Positions 13,510 to 28,774 of a stretch of DNA of 64,000 nucleotides are shown here, piece by piece. The number at the start of each line of letters is the position of its first letter. Positions within the stretch are counted from its first letter, which is position 1. The notes beneath the pieces are model-generated. The model searched no databases. It was not told the DNA's origin and saw only the letters and a list, made by a program, of their open reading frames with translations. A program made the translations under genes and the position numbers. Source of the DNA: Chaenocephalus aceratus (taxonomy: Eukaryota; Chordata; Actinopteri; Perciformes; Channichthyidae); the NCBI GenBank assembly GCA_023974075.1, contig CM043801.1, positions 17,989,281 to 18,053,280 on the forward strand. Reading direction: 5' to 3'.

Positions 13510-14076
13510 GATATATCTTTAATATGATAAAACCATTGGCAGTGGCACTGTTATTCTTAGCCATGTAACAAACTATGATGAGTCACATCATTTGGTGTAA
13601 AACCAGGATTAACGTTAGTTACTTAAAAATATGAAGATATTATACCACCTTTATAACGCTAGTTACTTCATCAGGAGATTATACCATTAGTATTAACGCC
13701 TGTTTATAACTGAACGATGGGTCAGTATCTACATCTATGCGTCTAAAAGGCTTGCTCACATTTTGGCGCGTTTAAGCCCATATACACAGACATTTTCCCA
13801 CCAAGAAACCCAAAAGAGGAATATAATTTTAGAGAATGATAGGTGAACAAGAACATTGAGAACCCAACCCGCAGTCCGTCTGATGCAACAAGGCCTTTTC
13901 TAATGGACATGGACACACTACGAAATCTCACTCACAAACCAGACATTAGAAATAAGTAACTATTAGCCGTATACTTCTACTCCCTTTGCACAGTTATTCT
14001 CTAAACACTTAAAACCTGTAATGAAGGACATGAATGGTTGTCTAACCTCGTAGCACCGACACACGGAGGCTGCCAT
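2264..14076 (-). CDS. timm44: TIM44, tether of the mitochondrial import motor
   Basis: Tim44 is a peripheral matrix-side protein of the inner membrane. It anchors mtHsp70 and the PAM motor to the TIM23 channel and so helps pull presequence proteins into the matrix. I see 13 coding exons, all with GT-AG borders: 14076-14047, 12059-11955, 11704-11537, 11427-11347, 11191-11042, 10473-10340, 10211-10126, 9847-9755, 9241-9117, 5727-5677, 5508-5419, 5093-4983 and 2383-2264. They sum to 1344 bp (447 residues plus stop) with no frame break; human TIMM44 has 452. Exons 1-2 give an Arg-rich presequence-like N terminus (MAASVCRCYE, then LVGRRAV). Exons 3-5 are charged and helical (KKFREEAKRL, SVSKGGEKLG). 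Residues from about 250 to the end are the Tim44-like domain, with MSEVLTEIVKADPTFDKD, YSQLAHPIQQA and LNPSAAWRLLDIS near the C terminus. Repeats swell the last intron (LINE) and the intron before exon 10 (hAT). The gene is divergent from rab11b. The family assignment and exon borders are seen directly; the role comes from the family. Confidence 0.97.
2445..3031. mobile_element. MITE with terminal inverted repeats
   Basis: The element starts TTAAAGGTCTCATATTA and ends TGATAGGGGACCTTTAA, so the ends are imperfect inverted repeats. The interior has no transposase-like frame. It lies in the last intron of timm44 and directly abuts a LINE. This end pair matches a type of short non-autonomous DNA transposon common in fish. 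The target duplication is not clear. Confidence 0.6.
3090..4860 (+). mobile_element. 5'-truncated non-LTR retrotransposon (L2/Rex-like LINE)
   Basis: The reverse transcriptase and C-terminal part of a LINE ORF2 are present in pieces. Around 3170-3400 one frame carries LDPRKPAGPDNLEPFFLK and NNYRPIS. The frame then shifts near 3400 and again near 3565, through FIDLSKAFDTVDHRIL. From 3661 to 4689 a long open frame carries VPQGSVLGPLLFSIYI and the catalytic box FYADDTVIYY. The 3' tail has a TTAAATAAAGG-type end followed by AAACAAACAG-like repeats. The copy lacks its 5' end and endonuclease domain and is dead. It lies in the last timm44 intron, on the opposite strand to the gene. Confidence 0.85.
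3661..4689 (+). pseudogene. LINE reverse transcriptase fragment
   Basis: This is the longest surviving open part (342 residues) of the LINE at 3090-4860. It holds the late part of the RT domain: the PQGSVLGPLLF motif near residue 32, then the YADD box near residue 61, then a C-terminal region with WNSLQTCLK near the end. Upstream RT motifs continue in other frames, so the protein is not made whole. It is not a host gene. Confidence 0.85.
5855..5945. repeat. Short dispersed repeat relic
   Basis: The run with TCAGAATCAGAATCAAG followed by GGCCAGGTACGTT resembles the stretch at 15100-15135 (AATCAGAATCAAGTG, then CCTGGTACGTTTACAC). The two are copies of one dispersed fish repeat, probably a retroelement tail. 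It lies in a timm44 intron. Confidence 0.45.
6421..7567 (+). mobile_element. hAT element with BED-finger relic, nested in another element
   Basis: The ends are TAGGGATGT and ACATCCCTA. They are flanked by AACTGTAT (6413-6420) and AACTGTAA (7568-7575), an 8-bp duplication with one mismatch, as hAT elements make. From the ATG at 6669 the frame reads MEVEEKEK and then VWQHFGFFKK, the start of a BED zinc finger as in ZBED-type hAT transposases. Further degraded codons up to about 6850 resemble its second half (ATQIKRRHG). The catalytic part is missing, and the rest is rich in ATCG-type repeats. It is a dead deletion derivative. Confidence 0.75.
7620..7805 (+). repeat. LINE 3' tail
   Basis: The stretch ends with GTCGGACCCCAGGAAGAG, then CTAATGGGGATCCTTAATAA and short ACATAA repeats. 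This is the usual 3' end of a fish non-LTR element, with no coding part kept. It lies inside the element 5993-8499 and just after the nested hAT. Confidence 0.55.
10477..10521. repeat. (CA)n microsatellite next to a timm44 exon
   Basis: An uninterrupted run of about 22 CA units begins three bases past the start of timm44 exon 6 (10473). On the coding strand it is a GT run directly before the acceptor, where a polypyrimidine tract is usual. Confidence 0.9.
12517..12795. mobile_element. Half of a Tc1-like element (solo long TIR)
   Basis: It begins after TA with CACTGAACAAAAATATAAA and is nearly identical for about 270 bp to the left long inverted repeat of the element at 27577-28699. It ends around CCACTCTGAAACG, and no matching inverted end follows. 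It is therefore a broken copy, in timm44 intron 1. Confidence 0.8.
13477..13510. repeat. (GTT)n microsatellite
   Basis: About 11 perfect GTT units lie in timm44 intron 1, which otherwise (12060-14046) holds only the half Tc1 element and AT-rich sequence. Confidence 0.9.
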
Positions 14077-14200
14077 CTTGATCTTCAAATGCGCCGAGCT
14101 GGAGCTACACGTGCGTCCTTGCTGCAGCAGCTGACCTTCCTCTCAGCCAATAGGAGCGCAGCTGAAGTGCTGGGGGCGGGGCCAGCTGTCAGCATCACTG
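14077..14200 (-). promoter_or_regulatory. timm44: timm44 promoter and 5' UTR region
   Basis: Directly upstream of the timm44 start the sequence becomes GC-rich with CpGs. It contains AGCCAATAGGAGC (a CCAAT box, 14146-14158) and GGGGGCGGGGCC (a GC box, about 14171-14182), and no TATA box. This looks like a housekeeping promoter. The transcription start is not determined. Confidence 0.5.
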
Positions 14201-15589
14201 TAAAGGGAGAATCCACCCTAAAAACAAACTACATTGTGCTTTTTATTTGACATTGCCCACAAACTGAGTGGCTGTGCAGGTTAACAAATCTGCACATTTA
14301 AGACTGGGTTAATTGGGATATTAACATTTGAAATGGGCTAAATGTGCAAGCTTAGTTATGATTTAGACTAGAGCATATCCCAATGTATCACAGTTGTAGT
14401 GTAGGCTTCATGGTGTTCGCAGAGGAGACTTGCATTTTATTTTAAACATTGTCACCACTGTATCGTAAAAAAACAACAACGTATAAACTACTAAATATCT
14501 CTTTTAGTTTTTCATCTTATTAAGTAACTGTTTGTAATTTAAATTCCAATCTTTAAAAAGTCTACCGTCTGTGGGTAAACATAGCTTTTATAACTTAATA
14601 TAGCTGGAGAATTTCCTCATGTATAAATACACAGTAGACTGACAAAAAGCACAGAAAAAGCTAAACATAAAGACTTAACAGAAAAATAAAACGTAAAAAT
14701 AACGAACAATAATAGAAAAACGGACTATGACAAAAGTATGACACTTGTTAGGACTTCCAAGTTGTATCTGTTGTATATTGTAATTTCAGGTATCCTTTTT
14801 TATAATAAGGCTATTCGCCTCCATTTTCTTTCATGCTTCCTCATTTTGTATTCCCTTATAACCTAATGCAACTGATTATATTCATTTTCTTTCCAGTCTT
14901 GTATTCAGTCTCTGTGTAGTACAGAACAACTCCACCGTGACATTACTATTAACCTCTTAAGTATGTTTCATTAAAAGAACTCAGTGGTTTCAGACTCACT
15001 GTTGGCCTTGAATGTATTAAAGCTGTATAACACTGGGGTAACACACTGCTGCTTCTGAAATACAGTTCTTATTATCGTTATAGGCTATTATGTTAAAGAT
15101 AATCAGAATCAAGTGCATTGCCCTGGTACGTTTACACATACAGTAGCCTACAAGGAATTTGCTTTGGTATCTGGTGGTGCAAAAATAAACAATCTAAGAA
15201 AATATGAAGTAATAGTAGGCAAAAAAAAGAAACATAAGGATAATAAAAAATTAGTATTTTTAAGAAACAATTTAGCATAAATATATATATATAAGATAAG
15301 ATACATTTTATTGATCCCAAATTAGGAAATGTTTTCGTTGCAGCAGCATATAAAAACAGGGCATTGCACATACATCTATCTGACAAATAGAATACTATTG
15401 AAGGGCCAAATAACAGTTAACCCAATATAAAAGTGGGATATTATTCACATTAAGTGAGCAAAGAATGGCAAGAAATTTAAATGTAACATTTTCTTTAAAT
15501 AACTATTGTAAAAACACCACACAATGTTTTTGGAAAACCAAGGATGGCCTGACTTGGTCATTATTTACATTCAGATGGATGTTGTCTCC
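14201..15589. other. Intergenic DNA between divergent timm44 and rab11b
   Basis: AT-rich, with no coding frame that I can assign. The only recognisable content is dispersed repeat sequence at 15095-15400. The spacing of about 1.75 kb between the two start codons is too wide for one compact shared promoter. Confidence 0.6.
15095..15400. repeat. Dispersed retroelement-tail repeats
   Basis: Two familiar fish repeat motifs occur: AATCAGAATCAAGTG followed by CCTGGTACGTTTACAC, and GATAAGATACATTTTATTG followed by ATCCCAAATTAGGAAATG. Both resemble 3' tails of SINE or LINE elements read on the reverse strand. An AT run lies at about 15280-15300. Confidence 0.5.
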
Positions 15590-15821
15590 CAGCATGCCGC
15601 AGAGCGCCCCCCTGCGGCAGCTATGTGAACTGCAGGACTCCTCCCCTCCCGCCGCAGAGTTGGAGCTCTCTTTCTGCGTCCAGCTCGCATTGACAGCCAA
15701 CACTGGCGCAGAGTCTCAGCGCAAACCTTTACCATATTTTCCTGACACAAAACGACATTTCATAGCAATACTTTCCACACATTCTCTTCCGGAGACAAGC
15801 GTCGGAGCGGCCTCGTCTAGA
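15590..15821 (+). promoter_or_regulatory. rab11b: rab11b promoter and 5' UTR region
   Basis: A GC-rich, CpG-containing stretch (GCCGCAGAGCGCCCCCCTG, CCCGCCGCAGAG) lies just before the rab11b start codon. No TATA box is evident. This is a CpG-type promoter by composition only. Confidence 0.4.
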
Positions 15822-20802
<4,981 letters not shown>

Positions 20803-21690
20803 CCCATGGCAACAGGCCACTCTCACCTGGGTCGATTATTAATTGAAATCCAGTGTTGGTATGCTTCCATCCGCCTGCGGTGCAATATTGTCTCAATCTG
20901 CTCTTTTTTTTAGATCAGTGGAGTCAGATCCTTTATTCCACAAACGATCAATCCAGAAAGAAGTGTTTGAATTGATTTCAAATAGTAATGTGACCCGGGT
21001 ACAATCTGCCACCTCCCCCCCGTGCAAAAACAGGACTGATGGTATGTACCTGCCACAGTAACCCGTGATAGTGTAGCAGAATAGCTTTGGCCTAAACATC
21101 TCCCTGGTAGTTACTGCCACATGTTGGACACCTGGCTGTGAATCCTGCCTGTCCCAGTCGTACCAGCAGTCCTGTTTTGGGCCTCTCTCCTCCTCATCCT
21201 CCTCCTCGTTCAGTCATCATCTCAAATGTCGTTGTTACGCTGCTGATGCTTATTTCATTTTGTGTAAAATATATCCTTTTTTTGTTTTTATTTTGATAGC
21301 TTGTCTGCTCACATACATTATATTGCCATGAAATTAAATTTTACAATATTACATTGTGGTGGTGTGTACTTTTTTATGCCTCAGCGTTGTCGATAGCCCT
21401 GACCAGAGGGTGTTTTCTGGTACATTTCACACATACTGTACCTGTACAGTGATCCCTGACCTGCTTGTAACATCATTTTATACGTTTTCATAGTACATTA
21501 TTTCATTGTTATTGCATAAATGCATAAGCAGCATTTAGCCATTGTTCAGGTCAAGGTTGAGCTTATTTCAACCTTCGCAAATCATTCTCTTTATGTTCCA
21601 CACTAAGGTCATGACCCCTATACAGTATATAAAGATACTTTTTTTTTTAAATATATTTTCTCAATAATAAAATAAATATTGAAACCACCT
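20803..21690 (+). other. rab11b: rab11b 3' UTR
   Basis: The stretch follows the rab11b stop (TAA 20800-20802). Overlapping AATAAA signals lie at 21666-21671 and 21671-21676. The 3' end is inferred from these signals and is not proven. Confidence 0.5.
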
Positions 21691-23220
21691 GAGAAGAGCT
21701 CAAAAGGGAGAACATTCTGTTGATAACATACGGCATCTTCTTTTACCTGACATAGGCCCAAATCAAGACACTACTTTTTTTAGCAATATAAAGCTATTTT
21801 ATATCTTAAATCCTAATCTAAACACTTGTTGTTAAATAGCTGCAGAGGACTTTCCCTCTAAAAGTAGAGTGATGTACAATTATAAAATACAAGTACCTGG
21901 AATTGTACTTTAGTACCATTCTTTGGAAAGTGTCATATATTCATATGCGACTGTCCTACAAATAATACGTTTAATCTTCCAGCACAAACCACTTAAATAT
22001 TTTTGAAATGTTGGGCCTCACGGTGATCGATTATTAGATATATTTCCAAAGACAACTGAAGACGTTTAGAGGCCAACTAAAACAAACAGACATTTGACTT
22101 TGATTTAGCCAGGAGTCCCTCATGTTTTATTGCACAATAACCCAACTTTTCCAGGGGATGCAGCAGGATGACTACAATGAAACAAAATACTTTGTATAGC
22201 ATATGCTGCAAACATTGATCGACACCTCAAAACACAATTTCTTTTACAGCCTGCTCTGATACATCTTCGTGTTTTTATATTGAACAAAAGTCTGTAGTCT
22301 TGCTATCCTGAACACTGTGACTCATATTTACACTGCATCTACTGGTCATTGCTAGGCAGCTCAATTAATGAATTGTTTACATTTACAAGTGGAGCTGGGC
22401 AGGTTGCAAATGCACTCTTATGACAAGTACACATTATCCTATTAGAATGTAAACACGTTTCCACACCTTCAATACTTTTTCCTTACACAGCACTGCCGTT
22501 TAACGGGCGCAGTTATCCCACATACTGTGACATGTGTGATAAATATAAAGCCTTAGCTGTTGTCTAAACAGGAACATTGATTTTCGCCGTTCCTACAGCA
22601 ATGATAAAGCTTTACCAGGAAACTTCAGAGTGGTTCAGATCGTAAAAAAACACCGTCGGTATGAGCGCCTGTTGCCCTCTACATGTAAGGGAGGAGTATT
22701 CACAGATAGACTTTGTCAATCATGTTTTTAGGTTATTATCCTCTGCCGGGGTAATGGCTGCCCATTGTTTAAAAAGAGCTAAATACATTGTGAAGGGGCA
22801 TGGGGGAATTATAGGTAGTGAATATGTTTAATATTATACTGTAGTAGCATGCTGAATCAGTTATATCCTGCTACATTAGCTTGTGTCTTAGTAATTCATA
22901 AGTTTGTGTCCGGGACACACAGTTGGGCTGGTCAGTCCGCTATCCATGTCTTCAGTCGTTCTCAGCGCCGGCCATCCGTTTGACAACTACGTGTTTCAAC
23001 ACCATCTCCGGAATGAGCTCTTCCTAAAACCACTTTTGTGGTCGGCCAATACCGTAGTAGTTCAAGTGCTTAAAAAAAAAAAAAAGAAGAAGAAAGTTTC
23101 TCCCCCCTCTCAGAATGTTCCTTACGAAGTGCAAACGTTTATTAATAGGATTAATTTTGTTTTTAAGAGAGCGCTTCAGTGGGCGTTATTTTAAATATTC
23201 CTCTTGCCGCCGCTCTGCAC
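21691..23220. other. Convergent intergenic region and marchf2 3' UTR
   Basis: No coding frame is recognised. Minus-strand AATAAA signals (TTTATT on the plus strand) at 23138-23143 and 22126-22131 are candidates for the marchf2 3' end. The first would give a 3' UTR of only about 80 nt, the second about 1.1 kb. Confidence 0.45.
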
Positions 23221-25233
23221 TCATACGATGGTCTCATCAGTCATTTTCTTGGTCGACTTGGTCGGCACAGATCGTTGGGTGGTGTGGGACCCTTTCATGT
23301 CAGGCATGAGCAGGCGCACTTTCTGATTGGTCCTCCTCCACTCCGAGTACAACTGACAGTGATACCGAAATGACACCTGAGATTGAATGGAAGGAAGGTG
23401 GGGGGTGGGGGGGGCAAATCAGGCGGAGGAAAGACAGACATCAATTATTCTGACACTGAGATATGTGAGACAGAGTAGTATGTCTGCAGGACAGGAACAA
23501 TATGCTGACTGAAGCTCTAAAGGTTACACCAGCTGTGAGTGAAATGGGCTAATGTTTCACACACTCGATATTAGTTAGGATTCTTTTACTGAAGATAAGA
23601 GGTTTAGGTTCCAGAACAACGTTTGTGATAGACAATACAGGCTATTTTTAGTGTATGGGGTCGAGTCAAATTAAAGTGCAGAGTATAAGACAGTTTATTC
23701 TTACGCTTCTCAATGTGTTGTGCGTGTAGGGGCCTGCATCTGGCCAACTTTCAAACAAATGAGTGTGGTGTGCCAGAGATTATCAAGTTGCACATGCCCT
23801 GTCTCCTCTCTTGCTTTGACTTTGTGCAAGAGCTATTCGAGGTAATATTGGAAGCAGAAAACAGTCCCACAGACTAAAATCAACAGCAGAACATAGATCT
23901 GTTAGATCAGTCCGGCTGTCAGTGTATTGTGTCTGTGTGCCAGTACACATTCTTTTTTCAAATCTATGTGGGACAAGAAGAAAGATAAATACTAGAAGCC
24001 TGTGGGTAAGAAGATGCCAGATATTGTGTCTGCCTCAACAGATGTACATAAATGTCATAAGTATATTTTGGTTACCAGTGTCCAGAGGATGTAGATGGTG
24101 AAGAGGGCGATGGTGAGGGCGATGAGGCCCACAGCCTCCAGTCTGCTCTTCAGCTGCAGGTGGTCCTGGGCCCCCCTCAGACACAGCCAGCCAGAGATGG
24201 CTGCCAGCGGCGTGATGAGGAGGAAGCAGGCCATGTCGCACAGCAGCGTGCGCTTCTCACTGCGAGGGCCTGGGTCCTTCAGCCACTGAGCAGAGCAGAA
24301 GCAAGAGGTTTAATGAAAATAGGCTCTCAGTATTAGCTTAGTGTTTGTTTGTTTGTTTGTTTGTTTGTTTGATTGATTGGTGCATCTCAGTTTGTAGTGA
24401 TTATTCTGCCAAGTAAAAGATCATTTAAAAAGGTGTGAATGTTGGACATTTGGTGCCCATCTGATATGAATGTATTATTGATATGAATACTAGTCATATG
24501 AAATGGTCAGGCTACCATCTTATTAATATGAACAAAACAACTTTATATCCTCAGGATGCTACTAGGCTGGTTTATACTTTACATGGAATCAACATTTTAA
24601 ATCTAAATTTAAGATACAGCATTTAATCTAAAAGAGACCTACAAAGTACTTAAAATATGACAACATTGCTGAAGAACAAACATCTTCTCCCTTGCTTTAG
24701 ACAAATAAGCCTTTTTCAACCTCTTTTTACAAAATCAACAATAAGTTAACCCTCTTACCTGTGTGAGTGGTTGTGGTCGACGTTCAATAGTGAATTCTGT
24801 GTGGCAGAGTTCACAGTAGCTGGTGTTGGAGGAGGACAGCCACTTCTCCAAGCAGCTCTTGTGCACTTTACCCAGAGTGCCAGTGCAGTCGCAGGGTGAG
24901 AGCAGAGTCTCCCCTCCAGCGCCCTCATGACAAATCCGACACATGCCCACATCACTGTGCAGCGAAGTAGACAATGTGATAATTAACAAAAGTACTAATT
25001 ACTGTATATTTTTTTAAAGGTCCCCATGTGAGTTCCTCCCTCTCTTACCTCTGTAAGTTCATCGCTTTGACAACGGCGGAGAGTGGGCGGCCGTCTTTAG
25101 CCGTAACCTTGGCAATGTACTGGGCCTGTGTGGTCGAATCAGACTCCTCCGAATCCTTGGAGGAATCCGGTTCGGTGTTCCCGGAGTAATCACAAAGGGA
25201 GCCGGGTAGGTGGCAGCACCCTGACGAAGACAT
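23221..25233 (-). CDS. marchf2: MARCHF2, membrane RING-CH E3 ubiquitin ligase
   Basis: MARCH2 is an E3 ligase of endosomes, ER and plasma membrane that ubiquitinates membrane proteins and affects their trafficking. Coding exons: 25233-25049, 24954-24759, 24285-24076 and 23376-23221, all GT-AG, total 747 bp, 248 residues (human 246). A TGA lies in frame two codons before the ATG, which supports this start. The N terminus has [13 protein letters not shown]. The RING-CH finger is complete in the C4HC3 pattern: Cys67, Cys70, Cys83, Cys85, His93, Cys96, Cys109, Cys112 (CRICHEG to YCELCH). Two membrane helices follow in exon 3 of the CDS, at about 143-163 ([17 protein letters not shown]) and 179-199 ([19 protein letters not shown]). 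The C terminus TDETIV ends in a class I PDZ ligand form, as in the human protein (TPV). The gene is tail to tail with rab11b; RAB11B and MARCHF2 are also neighbours in human. Confidence 0.97.
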
Positions 25234-26460
25234 GGCTCAGCTGGTGGTTATCGGGACGAAGATGATAGGAACGACGGCTGGTCTGATCCAAAAACAAACG
25301 TCCAACTCCTTACTTCCTCTGCCCACCTGTAGAGCGAATGACTGAAAGGTATAGTATGAGTTACTTCAAATGACAACATAAGTGCAACATGCTTTAATCA
25401 TTGCAAGCCTCTTATCAGACTCTATAAAAGTCTCAGTGATGCCATGTGAGGGAAAGCAAGGTCTAGGGTTAGGGTCTCAAAAAACTAGAAAGGTTGTTAC
25501 AACAAAACCTTAAATGACGCCCCAAAGCAAGACATGAAATCCTTTAAAACACCTTATTACCAAATACGATCCATCATTAGGATGGCATGTTATGAAGACA
25601 ACATTTTTACTTCAGACACACGAAAAACTGTCAAAACATCAAGATGACAAGGTTTCTTAAAATGTCAAATTCGTCCAGGTGCAAGGAAAGGTGCAAAGCA
25701 TGTATTGTCAACAAGCAAGGCAAGAACATACGAAGGAACGATAGTGGAGCAATAACATTTAAATGTAATTTAATCTTTAAATAATATGTGTTACTCAAGT
25801 ATACAATTCAACAGCACATTGCTGTACAAAGAAAATCATTTGCACGGGCGTTCGTATGCATCAGGAATAACCCGTGTAACAGTCCTGCAACCTGCCCTGC
25901 AGACTGCTGCCTCCAATACAACCGTGAACAGATGAGCATTAACATTAATACTCTAGAATTATACTCGTGTTTCCAAAGCCGCGGATGTTAAAGAAGAAAA
26001 AAAAACACGAGATGTCATTGCGATTTAATGCACTGTTATTAAATCGAGTAGCTCAAATGTTATCATCATACTACACCCCAATACAATTAAAAACCTAAAC
26101 TGTCAGTCGTCGTGAGCACTGTTAATATACACAAACTACGTTTATTCGATGATTAACAGCTGAAATCCACATCTAGAGTTTCTGCAGACATGTAGATGAT
26201 TGATACAGTGTCAGTACTGTACAGCCGCAAACAAAAGCATAATTCATTTCAATCCAAGAAAACCATGTAACGTTAAAACAGCCGAACAGTTGTCTCCCGA
26301 CACACTGATACGTTACGTTAGCATATAGAAACGTTGATAAACATGGTGAAAAACAGATGTTAGTGTAAATGTACTCACCGACGGCCTTCCCGTTTCTCGC
26401 TTGGCTTTGGCCCTGCGTTTACCAGACACAAGCTAGCTGAGCTAAGTGGACAACCCTAGC
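25234..26460 (-). promoter_or_regulatory. marchf2: marchf2 5' UTR exons and promoter
   Basis: The ATG exon extends upstream to an acceptor at about 25326 (CTACAG before GTGGGCAG). A non-coding first exon ends at 26379 with donor GTGAGT and lies in GC-rich sequence (GGCCGTCG, CGTTTCTCGC). The intron 25327-26378 is AT-rich, and I see no repeat family in it that I can name. The transcription start is not defined. Confidence 0.5.
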
Positions 26461-27576
26461 CCCAAACTATGACATTGACATCTAACCGAAAGCTGGTGAT
26501 TTGGGGGTATACAAAAGATGACCACATGCGCTGCATCGTCTCCATGGCTTGTGGCATATCTCCCCCGGTTGCTCGTGTTCGAAAAGGTGCAAAGAAACGA
26601 GTGTTCCTGTCAGGATTACCAGACACGGCTAACGTTGCTAACAGGCTAGCAACGGGCAAGCCCACCCCAGCAGCATCCCTCAGCTGTGCATTGGTCATGT
26701 GACTCAATGCTAACTTCAAAGTAATACTGTAATAACGAACACTTTGCAAACACATCAGTTATTAACGTGTGAAATACGACTAGTCAAATAAGCTTATAAG
26801 AACAACTTTTCATGTTATATTGAGCATAATATAGCTTAAAAGGAAGATACAAAAAACGACATCTTCCCTGAGACGTTACTGCTAACGTTTTGTATGGTGT
26901 CTCCAGTGTTACAACAGCTGTTTACCAGGGGCCCTGAACTGGCGCACGGTCCAAAATATACAAACAACCTGTTTGGATAACCTGAGGCTTTAGATGTTTT
27001 AATCTATTTTCCTGTGAGTATTGGTTACATGTTCACAAGACGTTGACCATTTATTTGGTATTTCGATGTCAGGCTATCATATGCTCCAAACATCTGTCGT
27101 AGGAGATGACGTAGGCTACCGCTATGTGGCAGCGTTTAGTCGGATTACGCTTGACTGTTGTGATACAGGTGAGGTTCAAGGAACTTTGGTGGTGGGGTTC
27201 CAAAAAAATGCAAACAAAATGCAACCTTCTCATTATAGTTTGTTCTGTCTAATGAGTTGCGTTTGGGGTATTTTTGCTAACACTCAGACTGTATATTGAG
27301 GAACATCAAATCAAAATCAAATCAAATCAAGTTTTATTTATATAGCACATTTATAAACGATTTTTGGTCGAGCCAAAGTGCTGTACATATAATAAAAATA
27401 GCCTACAGTAGAGACACTTTACAGCAAATACAACAGCACAGATTGTTCAGAATATCAGTATGAGAAAAACGACACCCTCTATCCCTCTATACATCTAGAC
27501 ATATGCATGTTTTTATTTTGCTCAATTGTGAATTTTGTAACCGTATACTCTAAGTGTATTTAGCTGATAATACTTA
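26461..27576. other. Intergenic DNA upstream of marchf2
   Basis: No coding exon is recognised. A retroelement tail lies at 27305-27420. Confidence 0.5.
27305..27420 (-). repeat. LINE 3' tail with ATCAAA repeats
   Basis: Tandem AATCAAATCAAATCAAG is followed by TTTTATTTATATAGCACATT and AAGTGCTGTACAT. Read on the minus strand, this is the usual end of a fish L2-like LINE (TGCTATATAAAT then short tandem repeats). Confidence 0.6.
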
Positions 27577-28699
27577 CACTGAACAAAAATATAAATGCAA
27601 CACTTTTGTTTTTGCTCCCATTTTTTACGAGATGAACTCAAAGATCTAAAACATTTTCTATATACACAAAATAACCATTTATCTCAAATATTGTTCACAA
27701 ATCTGAAAAAATCTGTGATAGTGAGCACTTCTCCTTTGCCGAGATAATCCATCCCACCTCACAGGTGTGGCATATCAAGATGCTGATTAGACAGCATGAT
27801 TATTGCACAGGTGTGCCTTAGGCTGGCCACAATAAATGGCCACTCTGACGTGCATTTTTGCTTTATTGGGGGGGGTCTGGGGGGGTCCGAAAACCAGTCA
27901 GTATCTGGTGTGACCACCATTTGCCTCACGCAGTGCAACACATCTCCTTTGCATAGAGTTGATCAGGTTGTTGATTGTGGCCTGTGGAATGTTGGTCCAC
28001 TCCTCTTCAATGGCTGTGCGAAGTTTCTGGATATTGGCAGGAACTGGAACACGCTGTCGTATACGCCGATCCAGAGCATCCCAAACATGCTCAATGGGTG
28101 ACATGTCCGGTGAGTATGCTGGCCATGCAAGAACTGGGATGTTTTCAGCCTCCAGGAATTGTTTACAGATCCTTGCAACATGGGGCCGTGCATTATCATG
28201 CTGCAACATGAGGTGATGGTCGTGGATGAATAGCACAGCAATGGGCCTCAGGATCTCGTCACGGTATCTCTGTGCATTCACAATGCCATCAATAAAATGC
28301 ACCTGTGTTCGTCGTCCATAACATACGCCTGCCCATACCATAACCCCACCACTACCATGGGCCACTCCATTCACAACATTGACATCAGAAAACCGCTCAC
28401 CCACACGACACCACACACGCCATCTGCCCTGAACAGTGAAAACCGGGATTCATCCTAAGGCACACCTGTGCAATAATCATGCTGTCTAATCAGCATCTTG
28501 ATATGCCACACCTGTAAAGTGGGATGGATTATCTCGGCAAAGGAGAAGTGCTCACTATCACAGATTTTTTCAGATTTGTGAACAATATTTGAGAGAAATT
28601 GTTATTTTGTGTATATAGAAAATGTTTTAGATCTTTGAGTTCATCTCATGAAAAATGGGAGTAAAAACAAAAGTGTTGCATTTATATTTTTGTTCAGTG
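27577..28699 (-). mobile_element. Tc1-like transposon, internally deleted, with long TIRs
   Basis: The ends CACTGAACAAAAATATAAA and TATTTTTGTTCAGTG are the tips of inverted repeats of about 250 bp. The element is flanked by TA on both sides (27575-27576 and 28700-28701), the Tc1/mariner target site. The interior keeps only the C-terminal half of a transposase on the minus strand. At 1123 bp it has lost about half of the coding region and cannot move by itself. A half copy of the same family lies at 12517. Confidence 0.93.
27898..28460 (-). pseudogene. Tc1 transposase, C-terminal fragment
   Basis: The reading frame keeps the second and third parts of the DDE catalytic core: QHDNARPHVARI with the second Asp, and SPIEHVWDALDRR with the acidic residue of the third site. 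It ends in REANGGHTRY. Before about 28440 the DESRFS segment that should carry the first Asp is in another frame and runs straight into the inverted repeat. The helix-turn-helix N terminus is missing. Confidence 0.88.
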
Positions 28700-28774
28700 T
28701 ATGTACTATTGGTTCATTTGACTTTTTACTCCACAATTTTGTAGGACAGCTAGACTTTGTAGATTAAGATTAGA

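Noticed and set aside
14077..15821. Single bidirectional promoter for timm44 and rab11b
   Set aside because: The start codons are about 1.75 kb apart, with AT-rich and repeat DNA between two separate GC-rich zones.
26456..26755. Open frames of 77-99 codons upstream of marchf2
   Set aside because: They overlap the GC-rich promoter area, have no family resemblance and no splice context.
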